Assembly: GCA_021802595.1 (NCBI GenBank)
Contig: JAJZRT010000279.1
Location: forward strand, 1 to 5,649
DNA length: 5,649 nucleotides
Direction of reading: 5' to 3'
Origin: Pseudomonadota bacterium
GTDB taxonomy: Bacteria > Pseudomonadota > Gammaproteobacteria > Burkholderiales > Thiobacillaceae
Shown: positions 1 through 5,067 of the stretch, one piece after another
How positions within the stretch are numbered: the first letter of the stretch is position 1
Layout: each line of letters starts with the position of its first letter
The notes under the pieces: generated by a model
Told to the model about the DNA's origin: nothing
The model's database searches: none
What the model saw: the letters and a program-made list of their open reading frames with translations, nothing else
Position numbers and translations under genes: made by a program

Positions 1-298
1 CGTGGTAGCTGTTTTCCGCTTGCCCACTCGGGGTGCTCCGGCGACTGGTCTGGTCGGTCGACAGTGAGGGATTGTTGTACAGCAGACTGGAGGCATCGCG
101 TAGCTGCCCTTCAGCTGCGCTCAGTCTTGCCTGTGCGGCGCGCAATGCTGGGTTAGCTGTTTCAGCGAGGCGCCAGGCGTCTTCGAGGGTTAGAGGGGCA
201 GCCGCAGCGCGAGTTGCCCCCATGGCCAGGGAAATCCCCGCCATGATGCCAAGGGCGCGCAGCCATGCGCCTCCCCCAGCGAAATTACCGAGAAACAT
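1..298 (-). CDS. CzcC-like outer-membrane efflux protein (TolC family), N-terminal part, cut by window edge
   Basis: Outer-membrane factor of a tripartite RND-type metal efflux system; such proteins form the trimeric channel that takes substrate from the inner-membrane pump and periplasmic adaptor. The 99 residues in the window begin with a signal peptide: a Trp/Arg start, a hydrophobic stretch around residues 15-26 and a small-residue cleavage zone near residues 28-34 (ATRAAAA). The mature start PLTLEDAWRLAETANPALRA followed by ARLSAAEGQLRDA is the usual first helix of TolC/CzcC proteins. The ATG start is supported by AAAGG about 8 bases upstream. The small CzcI-like gene lies 63 bases upstream on the same strand, which gives the czcI-czcC order and makes a Czc-type cation system more likely than a drug efflux channel. 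The rest of the gene and the expected czcB and czcA lie outside the window, so substrate cannot be fixed. Family call firm; CzcC subtype inferred from context. Confidence 0.85.
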   Translation of the reverse strand, partial: MFLGNFAGGGAWLRALGIMAGISLAMGATRAAAAPLTLEDAWRLAETANPALRAAQARLSAAEGQLRDASSLLYNNPSLSTDQTSRRSTPSGQAENSYH

Positions 299-361
299 GT
301 GAATTACCTTTCAAGCAGAGTCGAATCGCCGGGCTTCGGCCCGTCGAAAAATTGCGACGAA

Positions 362-703
362 TCAGACTTGAAAGATGTCTCGAGGAGGGCGGAAGGGGCC
401 GTCGGCCGGACGGCTGGGTATGACCGGGGGGGTGCTAGCCCAGTGAATCTGCGTGGAAGCAGGTGCGAAAAATGGCATGACGCCGCGGTCGAGTCCGGCC
501 AAATGGGTTTGGGCATGGCAGCCATGGTTGCAGGCTTTGTTGGCAGGGCCACGATCCGTGCCGCTACCCGCGCTGACATGACTGACTTCGTCCGCCAAGG
601 CGTCTGCCATGGCCTCGGCACCAACACTCCATAGCGAGGCGCTGACCAGGCAGAAGGCCAGCAGCATCGCCAGAAAGGAGCGAAAGTGTCTACAAAAGAT
701 CAT
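362..703 (-). CDS. Small exported Cys/His protein, CzcI-like, upstream of czcC-type gene
   Basis: A 113-residue protein with a clear signal peptide: basic start (CRHFR), hydrophobic core at about residues 9-27, and a likely cleavage after GAEA or AEAMA (residues 28-33). The mature part is short, with a compact cluster C58-N-H60-G-C62-H63 and H67, and a Pro-rich tail (FRPPRDIFQV). Size, export signal, central Cys/His cluster, Arg-Pro tail and position directly before a czcC-type gene match the CzcI type of proteins found at the head of czcICBA operons, thought to modulate Czc expression or sense periplasmic metal. I cannot show homology beyond that pattern. The ATG at 703 is chosen because the best promoter for this strand (738-765) would start RNA near 731, so a longer TTG start at 757 would not be transcribed from it. 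The ribosome site is weak (AAGG, 12 bases upstream). Confidence 0.6.
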   Translation of the reverse strand: MIFCRHFRSFLAMLLAFCLVSASLWSVGAEAMADALADEVSHVSAGSGTDRGPANKACNHGCHAQTHLAGLDRGVMPFFAPASTQIHWASTPPVIPSRPADGPFRPPRDIFQV

Positions 704-737
704 GCGTTTTGCGGGCCTTAGCCGCAGTGTTGAATAA

Positions 738-765
738 AGTGTATCAAGCCGATGCAATCTGCCAA
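738..765 (-). promoter_or_regulatory. Likely sigma-70 promoter for the czcI-like/czcC-type genes
   Basis: Reading the minus strand, TTGGCA (765-760, five of six bases of the -35 consensus) is followed after 16 bases by TACACT (743-738, four of six of the -10 consensus). RNA would start near 731, giving a leader of about 28 bases before the ATG at 703. This is the best-matching pair seen on this strand in the divergent region. Confidence 0.45.
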
Positions 766-804
766 GAGATTCGAGGTCTTTGACATGGACTCAGCCATCC
801 CACT

Positions 805-840
805 GAGCACATGTAATTCTGTTGCCACAACATGTCGCTC
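805..840. promoter_or_regulatory. Imperfect inverted repeat in the divergent control region, possible operator
   Basis: The arms GAGCACATGT (805-814) and ACATGTCGCTC (830-840) are complementary apart from one extra base. A perfect inner dyad, TGTTG-CCA-CAACA (820-832), overlaps it. The site lies about 40 bases upstream of the minus-strand -35 box and just before the plus-strand promoter region, where a regulator serving both directions could bind. No family consensus was recognised. Confidence 0.35.
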
Positions 841-853
841 ATCTGCTGCCGCA

Positions 854-884
854 TTTCCAAGTACTGATCCAAATCGTCTATATA
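854..884 (+). promoter_or_regulatory. Candidate promoter for the arsR-ATPase operon
   Basis: TTTCCA (854-859, four of six for -35) is separated by 19 bases from TATATA (879-884, close to a -10 box). The spacing is long, and metal-controlled promoters are often of this kind. TATTAT at 894-899 is a second possible -10 box but has no fitting -35. With the first -10, RNA would begin near 891, only about 15 bases before the arsR start codon, so translation would start from a very short leader. Confidence 0.35.
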
Positions 885-907
885 TAGTTGCGTTATTATG
901 CAATTAT
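884..907. promoter_or_regulatory. Candidate ArsR-type operator overlapping the arsR start codon
   Basis: The arms ATAGTTGC (884-891) and GCAATTAT (900-907) are reverse complements with one mismatch in eight, around an AT-only-but-one spacer of 8 bases (GTTATTAT). The site begins at the last base of the candidate -10 box and runs into the ATG at 906. A-T rich dyads at or just after the -10 box are the usual operator position of ArsR/SmtB repressors, so autoregulation by the adjacent gene is the natural reading. The half-site TTATGCA also recurs directly at 896-902 and 904-910. Confidence 0.45.
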
Positions 908-1310
908 GCATTCGATTAGTGTGAAACCCCAAGAAGTCTTTCAGGCCCTCGCCGATCCGACGAGGATCCGGATCATCCGCCTCCTGGCCGACAGCGGCGA
1001 GGAGGCATGCCTTTGCGAGTTGGTTGACAGCTTGCTGGAAGCGCAACATAAGCTGTCACGCCACGTGAAGGCTTTGCGTCAGGCGGGCTTGCTGTCCGCA
1101 GAGAAAGACGGGCGTTGGGTCTATCACCGACTCGTTCATGGCGTGCGCTACCTCGAACTGGCCTACCGCATGCTGCGGGCGCTGCCTGACGTCGACGGGA
1201 TCTTCGCCCGAGACCTGTGCAATTTCCGGGAACGGTTGTATCTGCGGGAAGACGGGCGCTGTCGCGCCGGCATCCAGACCGCGTCGTTTGCTGCGGTGGT
1301 GGGCGCGTGA
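906..1310 (+). CDS. ArsR/SmtB-family metal-responsive repressor
   Basis: A 134-residue winged-helix repressor of the ArsR/SmtB type, expected to hold DNA as a dimer and release it on binding metal. Residues 10-28 (EVFQALADPTRIRIIRLLA) are the typical first helices; 47-63 (QHKLSRHVKALRQAGLL) is the recognition helix region with the family's S-R-H; 66-76 (EKDGRWVYHRL) is the wing. A Cys pair, C35-L-C37 in EEACLCELV, sits where E. coli ArsR has its ELCVCDL metal thiolates, pointing to a thiophilic ion such as As(III), Cd(II), Pb(II) or Zn(II). C105 and C119 in the C-terminal tail could be further ligands. The linked metal ATPase favours a divalent cation over arsenite. The ATG at 906 fits the family's start; a TTG at 888 would add six residues. 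No Shine-Dalgarno site is visible, in keeping with a near-leaderless message. The stop codon overlaps the ATPase start (TGATG), so the two are translationally coupled. Confidence 0.9.
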   Translation: MHSISVKPQEVFQALADPTRIRIIRLLADSGEEACLCELVDSLLEAQHKLSRHVKALRQAGLLSAEKDGRWVYHRLVHGVRYLELAYRMLRALPDVDGIFARDLCNFRERLYLREDGRCRAGIQTASFAAVVGA

Positions 1311-3217
1311 TGGGCTGCGCCTGCGCAGCCGATGCCACGGCGGTCATGCCGCGCCCGTGGCGGAGTGTCAAGGTTGTCACTTCCGGATGTTCTGGCCTGT
1401 TGCTGTTGCTCGGTTTTGCGGGCGGTTACTTGGGTCTGCGCGCCGAGTTGCAGACCGTTGTCTATATCCTGGCCGTGCTTATCGGCGGCTACCATTTCGG
1501 CCGAGAGGCGCTGGATGAGCTGGTCAGTGAGCGCGAGATCGGTATCGAGCTCCTCATGTCCGCGGCCGCGATCGTCGCCGGAGTCATGGGCCAGTGGGCG
1601 GAGGCCGCGACGCTGGTATTCCTGTACTCCATTTCCGAAGCGGCGGAAGGCTACACGGCGGAGCGCGCCCGCCACGCCATCCGTGCCCTCATGGACCTGG
1701 CCCCCAAAACCGCACTGGTGCGGCGGGGCGGTCGGGAAGAGCGGATCCCGGTGGAGCAGATTCGGGTGGGCGATATCTTCATCGTCCTGCCAGGCGAATC
1801 GGTCGCGACCGACGGAGAGGTGGTCGACGGCCATTCCAGCGTGAACCAGGCCCCTGTGACTGGCGAATCCGTCCCGGTGGAGAAGCTGACAGGCAGCCAG
1901 GTGTTCGCCGCCACCCTCAATGGCGAAGGTTCTCTCACTGTGCGCGCTACCAAGACCTTCGCCGACAACACCCTATCCCGCATCATCCATCTGGTGGAAG
2001 ATGCGCAGGCGAGCAAGGGGCGCAGCCAGCGCTTCATCGAACGTTTCGGCAAGCGTTACAGCCCCGCCGTCCTTGGTGCAGGCATTCTCATCGGCGGGCT
2101 GCCACCCCTGTTTGGCCTGCCCTGGGAGGTTTGGGTCACTCGTGCGACGGTCTTCATCGTTGCAGCCGCCCCCTGCGCCCTGGTGATCTCCATCCCGATC
2201 ACGCTGGTGGCCGCCATCGGTACCGCCGGCCGCAACGGCCTGTTGATCAAGGGCGGCGTGCATCTGGAGAACCTGGCCAAGGTTCGGGTGGTGGCGCTCG
2301 ACAAGACCGGTACGCTTACCTTGGGCCGGCCCCAAGTCACGGATATGGTCGCGCTTAACGGGAAAAGCGAACGCGAAGTCCTGGCCGCCGCCGCCGCCCT
2401 TGAGCTGCGCTCCCAGCATCCCTTGGCCCAGGCCGTGCTGGAGCGGGCCAGGAGCGAGGGCGTCGCGGCGAATCCGCCCGAGGATTTCCAGTCCCTCACC
2501 GGCGCGGGCACCCGGGGGCGGGTCGGAGGCGTCGACTACTATGTAGGAAACCCGCGGCTCTTCGAGGGGCTGGGGGTGGCACTGGGTGCCGCGATGCCCC
2601 GCATCGAGGCCTTGCAGGGGGTTGGCAAGACCGTGGTGCTGGTTGGCACGGCCCAAACCCTCCATGGCTTGATCGCCATCGCCGATCCGCTCAGGCCCGA
2701 GGCGACCCGGGTCGTCGCCGAGTTCAAGCGCGCCGGCATCGAACGGGTGGTCATGCTGACCGGTGACAACCCCTTGGCTGCGCAAGCGATCGCCAAGCAG
2801 GTGGGTGTCGACGAGGTGTTCGCCGAGCTTTCCCCGGAAGACAAGACGCGCAAGGTTGCGGAGCTGGAGGCGCGTTACGGCAAGGTGATGATGATTGGCG
2901 ACGGCGTGAACGACGCGCCCGCTCTGGCGGCCGCCCACGTCGGCGTTGCCATGGGCGCGGCAGGCACCGATGTCGCCCTGGAAACGGCCGACGTGGCACT
3001 GATGTCCGACAACCTCGCGCGGCTGCCCTATCTGGTGTCCTTCAGTCGCCACACCTGGCAGGTGATCCGGCAGAACCTCGTGCTGTCCGCGGTGGTGATC
3101 GTTGGCCTCGTCGCAGGCGCACTGGGCGGCTACTTCACCCTGCCGATCGCGGTGCTGGCCCACGAAATCAGCGAATTCGTGGTGATCGCAAGTGGACTGC
3201 GCATGCTCAGGTCGTAA
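1310..3217 (+). CDS. Heavy-metal translocating P1B-type ATPase (Zn/Cd/Pb/Co class), APC variant
   Basis: A 635-residue inner-membrane pump that exports metal cations using ATP. In order: a short N-terminus with C3-A-C5 and no GMxCxxC metal-binding domain; about four TM segments (22-43, 47-65, 80-115); actuator domain with T184-G-E-S187; TM5-TM6 with A287-P-C289; phosphorylation site D331-K-T-G-T; the P1B His-Pro pair H370-P371 in SQHPLAQA; T484-G-D-N; G530-D-G-V-N-D-A-P537; and TM7-TM8 ending in H618-E-I-S-E622. All catalytic residues are present and the length is normal for a pump without an N-terminal metal domain. The TM6 motif APC and TM8 HEISE are neither those of typical ZntA/CadA (CPC, HDGST) nor of CoaT/CzcP (SPC, HEG[GS]T), so the ion cannot be named; the ArsR partner and Czc neighbour suggest Zn, Cd, Co or Pb. 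The ATG at 1310 overlaps the regulator's stop; an upstream in-frame start at 1217 lies inside arsR and is unlikely. A downstream DUF302 gene follows after 38 bases. Confidence 0.92.
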   Translation: MGCACAADATAVMPRPWRSVKVVTSGCSGLLLLLGFAGGYLGLRAELQTVVYILAVLIGGYHFGREALDELVSEREIGIELLMSAAAIVAGVMGQWAEAATLVFLYSISEAAEGYTAERARHAIRALMDLAPKTALVRRGGREERIPVEQIRVGDIFIVLPGESVATDGEVVDGHSSVNQAPVTGESVPVEKLTGSQVFAATLNGEGSLTVRATKTFADNTLSRIIHLVEDAQASKGRSQRFIERFGKRYSPAVLGAGILIGGLPPLFGLPWEVWVTRATVFIVAAAPCALVISIPITLVAAIGTAGRNGLLIKGGVHLENLAKVRVVALDKTGTLTLGRPQVTDMVALNGKSEREVLAAAAALELRSQHPLAQAVLERARSEGVAANPPEDFQSLTGAGTRGRVGGVDYYVGNPRLFEGLGVALGAAMPRIEALQGVGKTVVLVGTAQTLHGLIAIADPLRPEATRVVAEFKRAGIERVVMLTGDNPLAAQAIAKQVGVDEVFAELSPEDKTRKVAELEARYGKVMMIGDGVNDAPALAAAHVGVAMGAAGTDVALETADVALMSDNLARLPYLVSFSRHTWQVIRQNLVLSAVVIVGLVAGALGGYFTLPIAVLAHEISEFVVIASGLRMLRS

Positions 3218-3255
3218 CAATTTCCTTCTTTTTTATCTAACGAAAGATTAACAAC

Positions 3256-3648
3256 ATGAATACCAAATACGGCTTCGGCAAGACCGTGGCATCCTCTTTC
3301 GACGTGGCCATCGAGAAAGTAACGCAGGAGTTGCAAAAGGAAGGCTTCGGCGTGCTCACCGACATCGATGTGGCGGCCACCTTGAAGAAGAAGCTCAATC
3401 AGGACATGCCACCTTACCGTATCCTCGGGGCCTGCAACCCGCCCTTGGCGCACCGGGCGCTGACGGCGGAACCGTCCATCGGCCTGCTGCTGCCCTGCAA
3501 CGTGGTGGTGCGCCAAGATAATGCGGGCAAGGTGCAGGTGGAATTCATGGATCCGAACGCCGTGCTCGATATGGTGGAGAAACCGGAGGTGCATCAATTG
3601 GCCGGCGAGGTCCGTCAGAAACTGGAGCGGGTCATGCAAGCCCTGTAA
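3256..3648 (+). CDS. DUF302-family protein
   Basis: A 130-residue protein, apparently cytoplasmic: no signal peptide or membrane segment is visible. It matches the DUF302 domain over nearly its whole length: an N-terminal YGFGKTV strand, a helix at 15-29 (FDVAIEKVTQELQKE), a strand at 31-38 (FGVLTDID), and the family core YRILGACNPPLAHRAL (54-69) followed by IGLLLPCNVVV (75-85). C60 and C81 lie in these conserved blocks. The family has no established reaction. Members turn up beside metal and redox genes, and this one sits 38 bases after the ATPase stop, so it is probably in the same operon and may help in metal or thiol handling; that is inference. The ribosome site before the ATG is weak (GAAAG about 8 bases upstream). 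The short gap to the ATPase is T-rich but has no hairpin. Confidence 0.88.
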   Translation: MNTKYGFGKTVASSFDVAIEKVTQELQKEGFGVLTDIDVAATLKKKLNQDMPPYRILGACNPPLAHRALTAEPSIGLLLPCNVVVRQDNAGKVQVEFMDPNAVLDMVEKPEVHQLAGEVRQKLERVMQAL

Positions 3649-3665
3649 CCCTCAAAGGCTGAGGA

Positions 3666-4036
3666 ATGCAAGTTACATCAGAATGGCCGCGGATGGTGGA
3701 GCGGATGTACTTGCGCGTGCAGATGAGGGAAGGCATGGCGTCCAACCCGGTGCAATTGGAGATTTTGCTCGGGTATTTGCAGAGGCATGCTCTGAAGCCG
3801 ATCGATTCGGCGAGCCATCCCGATCTGGACACGCCCTCGGGCCAGGCTTTCAGCGCCACTTGCATGCAGTACCACGCCCTGCCCGATCCGCGAAACAGCA
3901 CACCGCCCAGGAATGGCCGCCGGTCGTCGCGCACAAGCGCGGCAACATGGCCGTGATGGGGAAAGCCACCCCAGACGATAAGATGCCTGCGGAGATTATT
4001 GATTTCTTGCGGCGTCACGGCGCGGCCAGGGAGTAA
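3666..4036 (+). pseudogene. Remnant of a two-domain c-type cytochrome (frameshift, lost haem cysteine, no signal peptide)
   Basis: An ATG at 3666 with a good AAAGG seven bases upstream opens a frame reading EWPRMVERMYLRVQMREG, then SGQAFSATCMQYHALPDPR. At about 3892 the sense moves to another frame, as after loss of one base: KQHTAQEWPPVVA, GNMAVMGKATPDDK, EIIDFLRRHGAARE, stop at 4036. Joined, this is a small c-type cytochrome with haem site, Met ligand region and C-terminal helix. The haem site reads C66-M-Q-Y69-H70, so the second Cys of CXXCH is now Tyr (TAC for TGC). The start (EWPRMVERM to YLQRHAL) resembles the end of the second domain (EWPPVVA to FLRRHGA), so it looks like the rear half of a first cytochrome domain whose front half and signal peptide are gone. 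Three separate faults argue against sequencing error alone. The gene was probably a periplasmic electron carrier. Confidence 0.7.
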
Positions 4037-4070
4037 GGCGGCGGGCGCCAGAACCAGAACAGGAGTGGAG

Positions 4071-4316
4071 ATGATGATGGACTACGATGGCATGGGATGG
4101 GGGTGGGGATTTGGGTGGATCGGGATGATCCTGTTTTGGCTGGTGCCAACACTACTCGTTTTGGCCGCGCTCAAGTACTTGTTTGCCGGCAAAACGCGCC
4201 CTGGCGCTCGGCACGAGCTTGACCAGGCCTTGTCTATATTGGAGGAAAGATATGCTCGGGGAGAAATCGGTCGTGAGGAGTTCATGCTAAAACGCGACGA
4301 CTTGAAGCGCGGTTGA
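4071..4316 (+). CDS. Single-TM SHOCT-domain protein
   Basis: An 81-residue membrane protein. Residues 4-16 are Gly/Trp/Met-rich (DYDGMGWGWGFGW), 17-38 form one TM segment (from IGMILFW to KYLF), and 53-80 are a SHOCT short C-terminal domain (ALSILEERYARGEIGREEF, then DDL). SHOCT segments act as small oligomerisation or docking modules; no enzyme activity is expected. The start lies in a run of three ATG codons (4071, 4074, 4077). AGGAG at 4061-4065 stands 5 bases before the first and 8 before the second, so 4071 or 4074 is likely. It lies 34 bases after the cytochrome remnant and in line with the ATPase cassette. Small Gly/Trp/Met-rich SHOCT proteins of this build are common in proteobacterial copper and zinc resistance regions; a role here is inference. 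Confidence 0.85.
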   Translation: MMMDYDGMGWGWGFGWIGMILFWLVPTLLVLAALKYLFAGKTRPGARHELDQALSILEERYARGEIGREEFMLKRDDLKRG

Positions 4317-4374
4317 GTGCCCATGCGTGCGTGGGCGTTTGCGTGTTGGGTGGTTCACTGCTAGGAGAAACATC

Positions 4375-4634
4375 ATGAAGAACCTTACCAGGGCTATGGT
4401 TGCGGCATGATGATGGGAGCCGGAATGATGGGTGGCTATGGCATGGGTCCAGGGATGAGTTCGCAGAGAGGCAGCCGGGTCGCCGCGCTAGAGCCTCAGC
4501 ACCGCTCCCGTATCGCAGGTAAAGGCGCAGTCTTCCCTGTCAGTCGGAGACATCGCAGGCAGCCAAATGATCTATGGCCTAGTCGGTCGGCGTCGCGCTG
4601 CCATGTCCCAGAAATGAAGCTGCTATCAGCGTAA
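4375..4634 (+). pseudogene. Broken Met/Gly-rich exported protein (MGGYG type)
   Basis: An ATG at 4375 has an excellent AGGAG seven bases upstream but reads only MKNLTRAMVAA before TGA at 4408. That is a fitting start of a signal peptide. The overlapping frame, open from 4365 with no start, carries QGYGCGMMMGAGMMGGYGMG and PGM, the low-complexity Met/Gly/Tyr stretch of small exported metal-tolerance proteins of the Spy/CpxP-like kind, then LEPQHRSRI, which recalls the LTPEQRxKI start of their helical part. After about 4530 no such similarity can be followed and the frame ends at 4634, inside the opposite lspA. The signal peptide and repeat are therefore in different frames and the middle is missing. 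This covers the stretch 4317-4578, which has no intact gene. An alternative is that the 11-codon frame is a leader peptide, but the quality of the ribosome site and the repeat speak for a decayed gene. Confidence 0.55.
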
Positions 4635-5067
4635 CAGCGCCTCCTGTGATCGCCACGTCGGCGATGTTGAACGCTGGCCAGTGCGTGCCGCGCAAGTAAA
4701 AGTCCAGGTAGTCGACGACCTGCCCGCGCGCGACTCGGTCAAAGGCGTTGCCGATCGCACCGCCTAGGATCAGGCTGTACGACAGCGCTTCAAGACGGCG
4801 CACCGGTTTGGCCAGCATCCAGGCCAACCATATGGACGCCCCCAGCGCGATCGCCAGGAAGAACCAGCGCTGCCAACCTCCGGCGCCAGCCAGAAAGCTG
4901 AAGGCCGCGCCAGGGTTCAGAACATGAACCAGATTGAAAAACGGCGTCACTTCAAGTGACCAGCCCAGCGGGGTGGTCAGATCGATGAAGCTCTTGGCGG
5001 CTTGGTCGATTGCAAGCACGATGAACGCCATGGAGTACCAATGGACTTTGCGATTCGGATAAGTCAT
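4579..5067 (-). CDS. lspA: Signal peptidase II (prolipoprotein signal peptidase), accessory copy
   Basis: A 162-residue inner-membrane aspartic protease that cuts the signal peptide from diacylglyceryl-prolipoproteins. Four TM segments lie at roughly 10-28, 67-85, 94-110 and 135-153. Conserved blocks: D21-Q-A-A-K25, N51-P-G-A-A-F-S57, G102-G-A-I-G-N107 with D110-R111, V-V-D119 and F133-N-I-A-D137. D119 and D137 are the catalytic pair (Asp124 and Asp143 in the Pseudomonas aeruginosa enzyme). Length is normal and all key residues are present, so it should be active. The ATG at 5067 overlaps the stop of the upstream frame (TAATG), implying translational coupling; the ribosome site (GAAAAG) is weak. 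Extra lspA copies are known in metal islands, such as the lead resistance pbr operons, and this one stands in such a setting rather than beside ileS as the housekeeping gene does. Its last bases overlap the antisense Met/Gly-rich relic. Confidence 0.95.
   Translation of the reverse strand: MTYPNRKVHWYSMAFIVLAIDQAAKSFIDLTTPLGWSLEVTPFFNLVHVLNPGAAFSFLAGAGGWQRWFFLAIALGASIWLAWMLAKPVRRLEALSYSLILGGAIGNAFDRVARGQVVDYLDFYLRGTHWPAFNIADVAITGGAVTLIAASFLGHGSATPTD

Noticed and set aside
299..634. Plus-strand frame opposite the czcI-like gene
   Set aside because: Composition is random (many Arg/Gly/Ala), and the opposite strand encodes a protein with a clear signal peptide and metal cluster.
704..757. TTG start adding 18 residues to the czcI-like protein
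   Set aside because: It lies upstream of the predicted RNA start near 731 and would put charged residues before a good signal peptide.
1217..1309. Longer ATPase start inside arsR
   Set aside because: The added 31 residues are Arg-rich and lie wholly inside arsR; the TGATG overlap at 1310 is a normal coupled start.
1973..3220. Long open frame of 415 codons antisense to the ATPase
   Set aside because: It mirrors the GC-rich codon pattern of the ATPase, shows no domain, and is His/Gly/Gln-rich without structure; a shadow frame.
3218..3255. T-rich gap after the ATPase as a terminator
   Set aside because: There is a T-run but no inverted repeat before it, and the next gene follows closely on the same strand.
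4319..4336. Hairpin after the SHOCT gene (GCCCA with TGGGC, 8-base loop)
   Set aside because: Stem of only five pairs with no T-run after it; not a convincing terminator.
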